Shown: piece by piece, positions 1-8,233 of the stretch
How the letters are laid out: each line of letters begins with the position of its first letter
Numbering within the stretch: position 1 is the stretch's first letter
Origin: CALARM01 sp964431735
Lineage (GTDB): Bacteria; Vulcanimicrobiota; SpSt-956; JAKJGF01
Direction: 5' to 3'
Assembly (NCBI GenBank): GCA_964431735.1
Contig: CAYSLJ010000008.1
Coordinates: forward strand, 1-64,000
Length of the DNA stretch: 64,000 bases
Made by a program: the position numbers and the translations under genes
The notes under the pieces: model-generated
The model's input: the letters and a program-made list of their open reading frames with translations, nothing else
Databases searched by the model: none
What the model was told of the DNA's origin: nothing

Positions 1-112
1 TATCGTAGCAGTCTGCAATAAGAGTTTTTTTTGCAAGAGGATTATAGATTTTTCGAAAGAGCCTCACCCACCGGAAGGTATTTGATGACTTTTCGGATGG
101 GCTCTAAGTACC
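1..112 (-). repeat. MITE-like repeat copy with IS5-type terminus, cut by window edge
   Basis: Positions 1-112 are almost identical, in inverted orientation, to about 59362-59468. The copy ends with the reverse complement of a GAGCCYATCCGAAAAGT-type terminus near 83-107. No gene is visible here. It continues past the left edge of the window. Confidence 0.75.
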
Positions 113-341
113 GTAACAGGTAAATTGATATCCAAAAAAATATGGAACACGCTCCTGTCCCTGGCCGGGTTCTGGAGGAAAAGATATGCCGTATTAAAAG
201 AGAGTTATAAATTATATAGATGCAAAATATTAACAGTCTGTAAAACCAGTTTGCCACGCAACAGGATCATATCTTTTCCGGAAGAGTCCGGTCAGGGACA
301 GGTTTTAGAAATGTATACTGGCTTATCTGGAGCGGTACTAA
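110..341. repeat. 232-bp dispersed inverted-repeat element
   Basis: Both ends start TAGTACCG or AGTACCG reading inward. The two arms share an imperfect long inverted repeat of roughly 90 nt, including CCTGTCCCTGRCCGG and GGAAAAGATATG. A second copy at about 25470-25805 is inverted and interrupted by another element. The right end touches the stop codon of the metallo-hydrolase gene at 338-340, so the element probably inserted immediately behind that gene. It has no coding capacity. Confidence 0.75.
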
Positions 342-943
342 GGAATTATCGTATGCCCTTTATAAAGTTTCTTAAAAGTATCTGCATCTGAACTGCTTCC
401 TACAATACTTCCGTAATGCATGGGAATTACATATTCAGGTTTTATTATTTCTGCTGCTCTGACAGCCTCTTCTGCTGTCATTACATAGGTACCGCTTACA
501 GGAAGGAGTGCTATATCTGCATGAATATCCTTCATTTCAGGTATAAAATCAGTATCACCTGCATGATAGATACTTTCACCACCTACAGTTACAATAAATC
601 CAACTTTATCGGTAAATTTTTCATGAAATTTTTTACCAATATTATATGACGGAACTGCCTTTATATGAATGGACTCTATAGAAATCTCATCTCCAGGTTT
701 GACCGTTTTTATATGTCCTGAAAGTTTTGACAGACAGCTATCAATTGTAATAATCACTGTGTTTTCTTTCTGTATTTTTGCCACATCTTCAGGGGAACAA
801 TGATCATAGTGTTCATGAGTAATAAGTATTATATCTGCTTTCTCAGTCTCTTTTATCTGAAAGGGATCGATATAAATTATTTTATCTCCTTCTATTTTAA
901 AACCTGCATGACCGAGCCATTTTATCTTTTTTAACAGAGACAT
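338..943 (-). CDS. Metal-dependent hydrolase, UlaG-like metallo-beta-lactamase fold
   Basis: This 201-residue cytoplasmic protein has the metallo-beta-lactamase signature: HEHYDH at residues 43-48, HAGDTD near 128-133 and a C-terminal MHYG. These match the UPF0173/UlaG-type branch that binds two metal ions. The N-terminal strand (KWLGHAGFKIEG) is typical of that branch. The substrate cannot be told from sequence. A GGAGG ribosome-binding site lies just upstream of the ATG at 943. The gene follows the parA partner in the same direction with a 68-bp gap, so it may be its last operon member. The dispersed repeat at 110-341 abuts the stop codon. Confidence 0.85.
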   Translation of the reverse strand: MSLLKKIKWLGHAGFKIEGDKIIYIDPFQIKETEKADIILITHEHYDHCSPEDVAKIQKENTVIITIDSCLSKLSGHIKTVKPGDEISIESIHIKAVPSYNIGKKFHEKFTDKVGFIVTVGGESIYHAGDTDFIPEMKDIHADIALLPVSGTYVMTAEEAVRAAEIIKPEYVIPMHYGSIVGSSSDADTFKKLYKGHTIIP

Positions 944-1011
944 ACTCTATAACCTCCATCTATAAAATTTAATTATATAGAATATAAATCTATACAATTA
1001 TTTATCATAGT

Positions 1012-1551
1012 TTACTCTCTTATGCCATCTATAGATTTAACATCTATTGATGAAAGGTCAAATCCTTCCATGGTTTTCCCTGACATAATTTCCGAGGCCA
1101 TAAATACTCTGTAAAGAGTACCATTACCTTTTCTATCTTTATCATCTATATTAATTCTTGCTATGTATTTTTTTTCTATCAAATGGTCAATTGCAATTTT
1201 TGCTGTTCTCGTACATTTGAGGCTTGTACTTTCTATTATTCCTCCATAACCTATCTGACAGTAATTTTTCCCTTCACCAAAACTCAAACGATAGAGTTTA
1301 TTATAAATAACATCTTCATAAGGGTTAAGCTTAAGGGATAATACATCACTTACAGCTTTCTCTAAAAGGTAAGTTTGTTCTGCAGAGGGAGAAACGCTAT
1401 CTTTCAAACGTAATACAAAATTTCCTGTTTTACTGGAAAAAGATTCAACCTTCTGTTTTGCTTTTACCTCAACAGGAATATCTTCCTTTGAAGGAAAGAA
1501 AACATCCATAACATCTGCAAGTCCTCTACCAAGTTTTTTCTTCTCACTCAA
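1012..1551 (-). CDS. ParA-partner protein: ParB-like N-terminal motif plus winged-helix-like domain
   Basis: This 179-residue protein is encoded directly behind parA with an 8-nt overlap, the position normally held by parB. It opens with a KKLGRGLADVM motif (residues 5-15), resembling the short LGRGL box that chromosomal ParB proteins use to contact ParA. I see none of the ParB nuclease-fold signature (such as GERR) or its HTH. Instead, residues about 70-150 look like a replication-initiator or winged-helix domain: an LNPYEDVIYNKLYRLSFG stretch, a TRTAKIAIDHLIEKKYI recognition-helix region and a wing-like GNGTLYRV strand. I infer a DNA-binding partition partner with a non-canonical DNA-binding domain. 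The function is not demonstrated. Confidence 0.6.
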   Translation of the reverse strand: MSEKKKLGRGLADVMDVFFPSKEDIPVEVKAKQKVESFSSKTGNFVLRLKDSVSPSAEQTYLLEKAVSDVLSLKLNPYEDVIYNKLYRLSFGEGKNYCQIGYGGIIESTSLKCTRTAKIAIDHLIEKKYIARINIDDKDRKGNGTLYRVFMASEIMSGKTMEGFDLSSIDVKSIDGIRE

Positions 1552-2296
1552 GTCCTATCACCTCTTTTGCAAGGGTCATATAATCTTCTGCACCCTGAGA
1601 TTGAGGAGAATATTTTATTATAGGCAAACCATGACTTGTAGCTTCTCTGAGTTTAATATTCACACCTATAACACTTTTAAAGGTTCTTTCTCTAAAATAA
1701 TTTTTTATTTCTTCAAGAACTTCTCTGGCCAGATTTGTTCTTTTATCATGCATGGTAGCAAGAGCGTAATATGAAATATGGTGATTTAATTTTTCTTCCA
1801 GCAATTTAAGAGTTTGAAGTAATTTACCCACACCATGGAGAGCAAAAAAACTTGTTTCTATAGTTATAAAAACCTCTTTACTTGCTTTAAGAGCATTAAA
1901 TGTTAAAAGTCCAAGACTTGGGGGACAATCTATTATAATATAATCGTAAGTTCTATTCATTTTTTTTATGCTGGTAGAGAGTTCATTTTCTCTGCCTATT
2001 ACACCGGCAAGTTCCAGTTCTGCAGCACTGAGTACTATATCAGATGGAGCAAGTTCGAAATTCTCAGAAATCTTTATTATGATATCCTCTAAAGCTACAT
2101 GTCCTGTAAGAACATCATAAATAGTAGTTTCCAGTTTGGGTGTCTCTATGTTAAGACCTACAGAGGCATGAGCCTGCGGGTCCAAATCTATAAGTAACAC
2201 CTTCTTACCTGATTCTGCAAGACAGGCAGATAGATTTATCGCTGTAGTTGTTTTGGCACAGCCGCCTTTCTGATTTGCAATAGAAATAATCCTCAT
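1544..2296 (-). CDS. parA: ParA-family partition ATPase
   Basis: This is a 250-residue ParA/Soj-type ATPase. The deviant Walker A motif at residues 9-17 reads QKGGCAKTT, where the usual KGGxGKT glycine is replaced by alanine. The Walker A' motif DLDPQAHAS lies near residue 38 and the Walker B stretch YIIIDCPPSLG near residue 118. These proteins bind DNA non-specifically as ATP dimers and segregate chromosomes or plasmids with a ParB-type partner. Here the partner is the overlapping downstream gene. The gene has an ATG start with a GAGAG-type RBS and a heptamer array about 35 bp upstream. Neither a parS-like palindrome nor any plasmid replication gene was recognised. Confidence 0.9.
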   Translation of the reverse strand: MRIISIANQKGGCAKTTTAINLSACLAESGKKVLLIDLDPQAHASVGLNIETPKLETTIYDVLTGHVALEDIIIKISENFELAPSDIVLSAAELELAGVIGRENELSTSIKKMNRTYDYIIIDCPPSLGLLTFNALKASKEVFITIETSFFALHGVGKLLQTLKLLEEKLNHHISYYALATMHDKRTNLAREVLEEIKNYFRERTFKSVIGVNIKLREATSHGLPIIKYSPQSQGAEDYMTLAKEVIGLE

Positions 2297-2330
2297 AAAT
2301 TCAGCTCTCTTTATATTTATTCATACGAGA

Positions 2331-2362
2331 ATCGTGACTCGTAACGCAATAATGCGTGACAG
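2331..2362. repeat. Heptamer array upstream of parA
   Basis: Degenerate GTGACTC, GTAACGC and GCGTGAC units follow a GAGAATC box. The same GAGAATCGT lead-in precedes the arrays at 7304 and 52305. On the strand of parA the units read CGTCACG-like toward the gene. Confidence 0.65.
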
Positions 2363-2570
2363 GTGAATTATTCTCATCGTTCGTTGTGAACACACAGACA
2401 TTTACATAATAAAAAACATCTTTATTTTATAATAATACAAATTCTATCTTCATCTAACCGGCTAACCGGACGTGTTTCTATAAAATCTTTATAATTTCTA
2501 CGAAAATATTAAAAATCCTCTATTTCTCTCATAGAGGTCATGGATTCTATTTATATGTATTTCACAAACT

Positions 2571-2663
2571 GTTACTGGCCTGACCATAAGTATGTAATAA
2601 AAGTCTTTTCCAGTCACGCGTTACGAAAGTAAATATATATTTATGTTCACAACAGTGAATTAC
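2571..2663. repeat. Heptamer-bearing inverted-repeat element, diverged copy
   Basis: The ends match the family consensus: TTACTGGCCTGACCATAAG on the left and a TTATGTTCACAACAGTGAA variant on the right. A short CAGTCACGCGTTACGAAAG core sits between them. The ends are more diverged than in the copies at 25578, 40207 and 58205. Confidence 0.65.
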
Positions 2664-2858
2664 TATAGCCTCTTTCTTTTTTCAAATAAACGTGGTAAAA
2701 TCTCTTTATAGTATTATCAAACATCCGGGGCATTTATCATAAAACAGTTGCTATGAAGAATGAATTTCCTGAAGAGTGAAGCAGGGAAAACACTCTTTAG
2801 TAAATAAAGCTGTTAAAATCTGTTACTATTCACTATGCGAACAGGAGATGTAAAAACC

Positions 2859-4065
2859 ATGAAATTTAGCAAAACCTTATTCAATCCATTCGATTATATA
2901 AATCCGGAGAAAATTAAAAACAGGGTAAACACAATTAAAGATCGTCATCCTGAATGGGAAAAAGAAGATATATGCAAAGAACTTGTAGGACAGAAAACCC
3001 GATTATGTGGAACTACCGGAGCGATTTCAGCTCTTCCCTCTTCTCTGCCCGGTATAGGCACGTTTATGACACTGGCAGGAGGGACAGCAGTAGATATAAC
3101 TACTATGGTATTTTTCCTCTCAGAACTTACTCTGGAAATAGCCACAGTTTATAACAGAGAACCTTCCACAGAAGCCACTACAAAAGAAGCTTTCTGGGTG
3201 CTTTCATCCTGTTTCGGTGTTGAAGCTGCCACAGTAGGTATATCAAAAATAGCAGTAATAAATGCTTCTAAAAAAGCTCTTTCAGTACTTATAAAAAAAC
3301 TTCTCGGTGTAATAGGAGGCTGGCTTGCAAAGGGTATAATATTAAGAATGATACCGATTGTTGGCTCTATTGTTAATGCTTCCATAAATATGTCTGCCTG
3401 CAAACAGGTCGGGAAAGAAAGTGTACTCTGGTATAAAACCAATCCGGAACAGGACAGTATGTGGGATTCAGGGAAAGAAAAAAAAGAGGAATACTGGGAA
3501 GATGAAGAAAAACCTGAGAATTACCGGGATTTACCGGATGAAAATATCGTTCTGGAGCCGATGAATGAAGGAGAAATCAGGGAAGAAGAAAAAACTGAAA
3601 AAGAACCGGAAATAATACCGCCTGAAGAAATTGTTACAGAAGATATACATCACCTTGAAGACATTATAGAAATACCGGAAAAAGATGTAATAATTGAAGA
3701 TATTCCGGAGGAAGAGGAAAAAGAGGAAATACCTGANNNNNNNNNNNNNNNNNNNNNNNNNNNNNNNNNNNNNNNNNNNNNNNNNNNNNNNNNNNNNNNN
3801 NNNNNNNNNNNNNNNNNNNNNNNNNNNNNNNNNNNNGACTGCTGAAGAAAAAGAGGAAATACCTGAGACTGCTGAAGAAAAAGAGGAAATACCTGAGACT
3901 GCTGAAGAAAAAGAGGAAATATCTGAGACTGCTGAAGAAAAAGAGGAAAACGACATATTTACAACAGATGAAGAAATCAATGAATATATAGGAAAAAAAG
4001 TAGAAGAAATAAAAAAAGATAAAGAAGAACGTCTGAAAACCTTTAAGAAGAAAAAAAAGAAATAA
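2859..4065 (+). CDS. EcsC-like protein with acidic decapeptide repeats (contains assembly gap)
   Basis: The N-terminal part (about residues 35-180) has a hydrophobic glycine-rich region (ALPSSLPGIGTFMTLAGGTA and following helices) resembling the EcsC family, whose biochemical role is not well defined. The C-terminal part is extremely acidic. It ends in a tandem decapeptide of the form ETAEEKEEIP, encoded by 30-bp units, then a lysine-rich tail. A 100-N gap lies in the repeat array. Deleting the Ns joins both sides in one frame, so this is one gene with an unknown number of repeats. I chose ATG 2859 over ATG 2835 because AGGAGAT sits 9 nt upstream. The EcsC assignment is moderate. Confidence 0.65.
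3737..3836. other. Assembly gap (100 N) in a tandem repeat
   Basis: A run of exactly 100 N has 30-bp unit sequence on both sides, so it marks a collapsed or unresolved tandem repeat. The true length is unknown. Confidence 0.95.
3837..3950 (+). repeat. 30-bp tandem repeat encoding ETAEEKEEIP
   Basis: Almost four head-to-tail 30-bp units follow the gap, the last two diverged. A partial unit precedes the gap. The unit length is a multiple of three, so copy-number change would keep the reading frame. Confidence 0.9.
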
Positions 4066-4185
4066 AATGAAAGCGTCAAATGTTTTGTGTAAATTCACCA
4101 TGAAATAAAGCCTCCATAGAGGTTTGCACAAAATTTATAACACAGTCAAAAAAATAGCTGTCAATTATGACCAATTAAAATATTT

Positions 4186-4599
4186 ATGAATCTCTTAAAA
4201 TTATCTATAAGTGGAATACTCTGTATAAGTTTTATTCTTATAGCTCTTTATGTGGCAAGTGCAGAGGTTTTATATTACTGGAAGAACAGACAGAACACAA
4301 AGGAACATTTAACATCCCTGAAAAAAGTAAGGCTTCGTTTTTTTACCTGTATTTTACTGGCAGGTATAATGGTAATGATCTTTACAGGTATTAATTTCAT
4401 AACATTCAAGTCACCTCAGGGATTTTTGACTTTCTGGGGTTTATGTCTTCTGCTAGTATTTTTTCTTTTTCTACTGCCTGTAATAGATATGTTAGAAACA
4501 GGCCGTATGTATATTGAAAGAAAAAAATCCATTATTAAAGATATAGAAACAGGGAAAGAGGAAAACCCGTATAAAAAGAAAAAACATTATTTAAATTAA
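4186..4599 (+). CDS. Small membrane protein, three predicted TM segments
   Basis: This 137-residue protein has hydrophobic segments at about residues 7-28, 52-73 and 80-100, then a basic cytoplasmic-type tail (KKKKHYLN). I recognise no family. It follows the EcsC-like gene in the same direction after 120 bp and may be co-transcribed with it. No clear ribosome-binding site precedes the ATG, so the start is uncertain. Confidence 0.6.
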   Translation: MNLLKLSISGILCISFILIALYVASAEVLYYWKNRQNTKEHLTSLKKVRLRFFTCILLAGIMVMIFTGINFITFKSPQGFLTFWGLCLLLVFFLFLLPVIDMLETGRMYIERKKSIIKDIETGKEENPYKKKKHYLN

Positions 4600-4683
4600 A
4601 AACATCACTTCTTCATCAAGGGTTGTAAAAAATAACCATATCATATTTATAATAGTGACGCAGAGTTACGTTCTTGCAGTTCC

Positions 4684-5403
4684 TTATATCAAAGGTAATT
4701 TTATTGTAAAACATGTTCCTTTATTTTCATCGCTCTTTACTTTTACAGATCCTCTGTGGTATTTTACTATTTTTGCTGCAAGGGTAAGGCCCAGTCCTGT
4801 ACCGCTGTCTTCTGGACTGCACGAAACTTTATAAAATTTATTAAATATTAAAGGAATTTCTTCAGATGGTATACCTCTGCCGTTATCTTTAATTTCTATT
4901 ATAAATTTCGTGGCAGTAAATCTAATAGTTATTTCTATCTTTCCATTGCATGATAAAATTTTGAAGGAATCTTTAAGAATTTCTTCCAGTGCTACTGACA
5001 TTTTATCGGGATCTAACATTACAGAAGGTACTGGTTCCGAGAAATTAAATTGTAACGATATGGATTTTTCCTCTGACTGAGATTGGAATTTTTTCAAAAC
5101 CTCTTTTATAAACCGTACCGGCTCAAGGTGAATCTTCTTTATAAAAATCTTTTTTCTGTCAAGTTTTGATATGTAACTTAACTTATCAATCATACTGGAA
5201 AGTCTGCAACTTTCCCTATATATTATCCTGATAAAATCCTTTTTACTCTCTTCATCCATGTCTTCATCTTCAATAATAACCTGACTGAAACCTTTAATAA
5301 GGGTAACAGGGGTTCTCAACTCATGAGTAACATGGGAGATAAATCCTTCGTCAAAAGTTTCTTTTTTATTCATTTTTTTAAAAACACATAACCTTTTTCC
5401 CAA
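4684..5403 (-). CDS. Soluble sensor histidine kinase, HisKA plus HATPase_c only
   Basis: This 239-residue kinase core lacks an N-terminal sensor or membrane segment. The H-box is SHVTHELRTPVTLIKGF, with the phosphoacceptor His near residue 27. G1 is DNGRGIP, the F-box FNKFYKV and G2 GTGLGL. The N-box reads EEILKDSFK where NLLxNAxK is usual, so the conserved magnesium-binding Asn appears to be Asp. The start shown is TTG 5403, and ATG 5373 is an alternative. A MITE-like element begins only 10 bp upstream, so an original N-terminus or promoter may have been displaced. The probable partner is the single-domain response regulator beyond the element. Confidence 0.8.
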   Translation of the reverse strand: MGKRLCVFKKMNKKETFDEGFISHVTHELRTPVTLIKGFSQVIIEDEDMDEESKKDFIRIIYRESCRLSSMIDKLSYISKLDRKKIFIKKIHLEPVRFIKEVLKKFQSQSEEKSISLQFNFSEPVPSVMLDPDKMSVALEEILKDSFKILSCNGKIEITIRFTATKFIIEIKDNGRGIPSEEIPLIFNKFYKVSCSPEDSGTGLGLTLAAKIVKYHRGSVKVKSDENKGTCFTIKLPLI

Positions 5404-5412
5404 AATATATAT

Positions 5413-5569
5413 CTATACTTTTGCACTTTTTCATAATTTCCTTGTTTGCACTGACTTTATAGTTAAATAAGTTCCGGGTTCTGGGTCTTAATCTTCCTGA
5501 CCCAACACCTGACACCTGAAAATTAAATAGATTATTTTTTTACAATTTTTAAAATCTGCAAAAATATAG
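5413..5569. repeat. MITE-like element with CTATACTTTTGCA terminal inverted repeats
   Basis: It begins CTATACTTTTGCAC and ends with the inverse, TCTGCAAAAATATAG. Inside is a hairpin-forming GGTTCTGGGTC...GACCCAACACC block that also occurs at about 21340-21390. It lies exactly between the kinase and response-regulator genes. Related copies are at 21277, 47201 and 53795. Confidence 0.8.
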
Positions 5570-5577
5570 TATATCAA

Positions 5578-5946
5578 TTATTTATCTATAAAATTTCTGA
5601 CTGTGTCCAGAAATACTTTTCTGTCAAAAGGTTTCTCAATATAAGCCGATGCTCCTGCATCTATAATTTTCTCTATTTCCTTTGTATATCCCCTTGCTGT
5701 TGTAACTATAACAGGAATATCCATCATGGTAATAGATTTAAATTCTTCAAGAAATTTAAAGCCATTCATAACGGGCATCATTAAATCCAGTACTATGAGA
5801 GAAGGATTGAAGTCTTTAACAAGTTTCAGGCCATCCTGTCCGTTCTTTGCAGTCATAACTTCATATTTTTCCTTTTTCAGAACATAGGTCATAAGTTTTA
5901 TTATATTCAAGTCATCATCTATGACCAGTATTTTTTTACCTTCCAA
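5578..5946 (-). CDS. Single-domain response regulator (CheY-like receiver)
   Basis: This 122-residue protein is a complete receiver domain. It has an acidic cluster at D10-D12, phosphoacceptor D54 in IVLDLMMPVMNG, a Thr switch at T82/T83 and K105 in YIEKPF. There is no output domain, so it acts through a partner protein or phosphotransfer. The start is TTG 5946, with AGGAG 7 nt upstream. It probably formed an operon with the downstream histidine kinase before the 157-bp repeat separated them. Confidence 0.9.
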   Translation of the reverse strand: MEGKKILVIDDDLNIIKLMTYVLKKEKYEVMTAKNGQDGLKLVKDFNPSLIVLDLMMPVMNGFKFLEEFKSITMMDIPVIVTTARGYTKEIEKIIDAGASAYIEKPFDRKVFLDTVRNFIDK

Positions 5947-6126
5947 ATATTTTTCTCCTAATCTCCCTTGTGATATTGAAAGATATTTTGTGTAAATCTA
6001 CCATAAAATACTGAATTAACAGAGATTTTATATAAAATGATGAAGTCTTATGCTTCACTGTCTGTTATTTTCATATTTGTTTGTGACCGTTCCGGTCATT
6101 TCTGTTAGACAAAATTTATAAAATAC

Positions 6127-7263
6127 TCAAAAATTTTTCTGTGAATAATATTGAAATATTCTATCTTTTAAACTCTGAAGTCCATCACCTGACAGAGCAG
6201 ATATAAAAACATTGTTCTCATATCGTGCTTTTAAATTTTCTATAAGACCCTGTTCAAGAATTATGTCTGTCTTATTAAAGACATAAAGAAGGGGTTTATG
6301 TTCAATTGCCAGTTCCTTCAGTGTATCACTTACTGACAACATATGGGCCTCAAAATTTTTATGTCCTGTATCTATAACATGAAGGAGCATATCTGCTTCT
6401 TTCAGCTCTTCCAGTGTAGATTTGAATGATGCTACCAGATGAGACGGTAATTTTTTTATAAACCCCACAGTATCACTCAGAAGAACTGTTATATCATCCT
6501 TTAAATAAAGCCTTCTTATAGTGGTATCAAGTGTAGCAAATAATCTGTTTTCACAGAGTACATCTGCTCCTGTAAGTTTGTTTAAAATAGTAGATTTACC
6601 GGCATTGGTATAGCCTATAAGGGAAACATTGAAAAAACCTGCTCTTCCTTTTCTTCTGGTATATCTACTCTTTTCTATATCCTCTAAAGCTTTCTTTAAA
6701 TTTGATATCCTTTTTTTAATCAATCTCTTATCTTCTTCAAGCTGTGTTTCACCGGGCCCCCTCATGCCTATACCGCCTTCTATCTTGGAAAAATGAGTCC
6801 ACATCCTTTTTAACCTGGGGAGAGTATATTCCATCTGTGCCAGTTCAACCTGTATTTTTGCCTCTCTTGTTCTGGCACGAAAAGCGAATATATCCAGAAT
6901 AAGCTCTGTTCTGTCTATAACCCTTATCTGTGCATCTTCCTCCAGATTTCTCACCTGACGGGATCGAAGGTCATCATCAAAAATAAGAAGGTTGGCATTC
7001 TTTTGAAGAGCAAGTTCTTTTAATTCAGAAACCTTGCCTTTACCTATATAAAAGGCAGGGTTCAATGATTTTCTTGTCTGTATTACCCTGTCTATAACTA
7101 TTGCTCCTGCCGTATCAGCAAGAAAAGCCAGTTCTTCTATGGATTCCTCTGCTTCTTCTGCCGACAGTGACGGCAATCTTACTCCTACAAGAATGGCTCT
7201 TTCTTTTTCTTTTTTTACTTCACCTTTCTTTTTTAAAGAAAAGGCATCCTGATTTATAGGCAA
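6127..7263 (-). CDS. hflX: GTPase HflX
   Basis: This 378-residue protein has the HflX layout: an N-terminal HflX domain (about 25-200) with the family signature GPGETQLEEDKR at 169-180, then a GTPase domain with P-loop GYTNAGKST at 217-225, G3 DTVG at 264-267 and G4 NKTD at 330-333. HflX binds the 50S ribosomal subunit and rescues or splits stalled ribosomes under stress. The start is TTG 7263, with AGGGGTGA 6 nt upstream. A degenerate heptamer array lies about 50 bp upstream. The gene appears to stand alone. Confidence 0.95.
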   Translation of the reverse strand: MPINQDAFSLKKKGEVKKEKERAILVGVRLPSLSAEEAEESIEELAFLADTAGAIVIDRVIQTRKSLNPAFYIGKGKVSELKELALQKNANLLIFDDDLRSRQVRNLEEDAQIRVIDRTELILDIFAFRARTREAKIQVELAQMEYTLPRLKRMWTHFSKIEGGIGMRGPGETQLEEDKRLIKKRISNLKKALEDIEKSRYTRRKGRAGFFNVSLIGYTNAGKSTILNKLTGADVLCENRLFATLDTTIRRLYLKDDITVLLSDTVGFIKKLPSHLVASFKSTLEELKEADMLLHVIDTGHKNFEAHMLSVSDTLKELAIEHKPLLYVFNKTDIILEQGLIENLKARYENNVFISALSGDGLQSLKDRIFQYYSQKNF

Positions 7264-7303
7264 TAAATCACCCCTAATTCAAAAATTTTATCAAACAGAT
7301 TTA

Positions 7304-7345
7304 TATGAGAATCGTAAAGTGTGACGCATAATGCATAACGGGAAG
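7304..7345. repeat. Degenerate heptamer array upstream of hflX
   Basis: A TATGAGAATCG lead-in is followed by GTGACGC, ATAATGC and ATAACGG units. It resembles the arrays upstream of parA and at 52305. An ATTCTCATA follows at about 7352, giving a short inverted repeat with the lead-in. Confidence 0.6.
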
Positions 7346-7549
7346 AACAAATTCTCATATTTCCCTGTGACCGAACCGGTCATGGTTGTTACACCGGTAA
7401 TTCGAAATACATACGAATAAATTCCTGTTCATACCTGCTGTGTTCAGGGTCGACTCATGGTAAATGGCTGCAGAATTTCTATTTAATAAATTCAGAATAT
7501 ATCTATCTGTATGAGATAACATACCGGGCCATAGTCCATGCAGGCCATT

Positions 7550-7702
7550 TCAAAGTCCCGGTTGACCTTTTCCAATAATGCCTGCCATCAAATATACAGA
7601 AGTATAAGATATGACAAAAAGCCCTACAACTATAATTATTATATAAATCAACGGTCTCAGGCTGGTTTTACCTTTACTCTTTTTCTTTTTTTTCTTATCC
7701 AT
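7550..7702 (-). CDS. Small single-pass membrane protein (50 residues)
   Basis: The protein has a lysine-rich N-terminus (MDKKKKKKSKGK), one hydrophobic helix at about residues 18-42 and a short tail. The size and topology suggest a small membrane subunit or regulator; no family is recognised. I chose ATG 7702 because an AGGAGG box lies just upstream. A longer frame to 7738 has no such site. Confidence 0.6.
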   Translation of the reverse strand: MDKKKKKKSKGKTSLRPLIYIIIIVVGLFVISYTSVYLMAGIIGKGQPGL

Positions 7703-8233
7703 AATAGCCTCCTGAAAAATTATAAAAACTCCAGACAATACCTATTTATTCACAGGCCTACCGTTTAATTTTACAAAAAATATAGAAAAAGTCAATACTA
7801 TCAGCCAGTCTTACAGAATGAGAACACACTCCTTTTTGCCGGCACATTAAAGGCAATCAAACAGGCCTGCAGACAGTATACTGAACCATACAGGAGAAAA
7901 ACCTTATAATATAAGGGTTTAATCTATTTCATAAAAAAACGGCAGACTACAATAATTCTACAATATATTATCGAAAAAAACCTTATATCATAAGCTTCTA
8001 TAAAGTCTTTATAAAAAAGTTTTTCTCTTAAAGGAAAATAACTTTTTGAGAAGAATTTATTAATTATGAGTTTGAAAATTACCCCTTACAAAAAATCTTT
8101 ACTGACATGTGAAGTTTTATTTTTTTTATAGATAAATTATTTAAATTTTTATCTTCAGATAAAATTTCATCTAAATTTATACATTAAAAATGAAAATTTC
8201 TATACTCTTAAATTCAAGGAGGAACCTTAACTG
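7703..8233. other. Intergenic leader region upstream of nrdJ
   Basis: These 531 bp hold no gene. They contain two palindromic CCTTAT-type sites (7899-7920 and about 7979-7995) and a very AT-rich stretch. A segment at about 8183-8215 recurs almost unchanged inside the repeat at 53795-54044. No cobalamin-riboswitch B12 box was recognised. Confidence 0.6.
7899..7920. promoter_or_regulatory. Imperfect palindrome, possible operator for nrdJ
   Basis: AAACCTTATAATATAAGGGTTT is an imperfect palindrome. A second, similar half-matched site (ACCTTATATCATAAGC) lies about 80 bp downstream. Paired palindromes before a ribonucleotide reductase gene recall NrdR boxes, but the sequence does not match the known NrdR consensus, so the role is inference. 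Confidence 0.3.

Larger units (their letters stand above)
2297..2858. other. Intergenic region with two dispersed-repeat copies
   Basis: No credible gene lies in this 562-bp stretch between the divergent parA and EcsC-like genes. It carries a heptamer array next to parA, a copy of the roughly 100-bp heptamer element at 2571-2663, and AT-rich DNA in which promoters for both genes presumably lie. Confidence 0.7.

Noticed and set aside
2331..2663. Heptamer arrays near parA as parS centromere or plasmid iterons
   Set aside because: Similar arrays occur at about 20 places across the window beside unrelated genes, so they are not a partition-specific site, and no Rep gene is adjacent.
3531..4131. 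Long minus-strand frames opposite the acidic repeat
   Set aside because: They are low-complexity Phe/Ser-rich shadows of the repeat-coding plus strand and include the N gap.
7703..8233. Cobalamin riboswitch before the B12-dependent nrdJ
   Set aside because: The leader is long enough, but I could not find the conserved B12 box or core helices.
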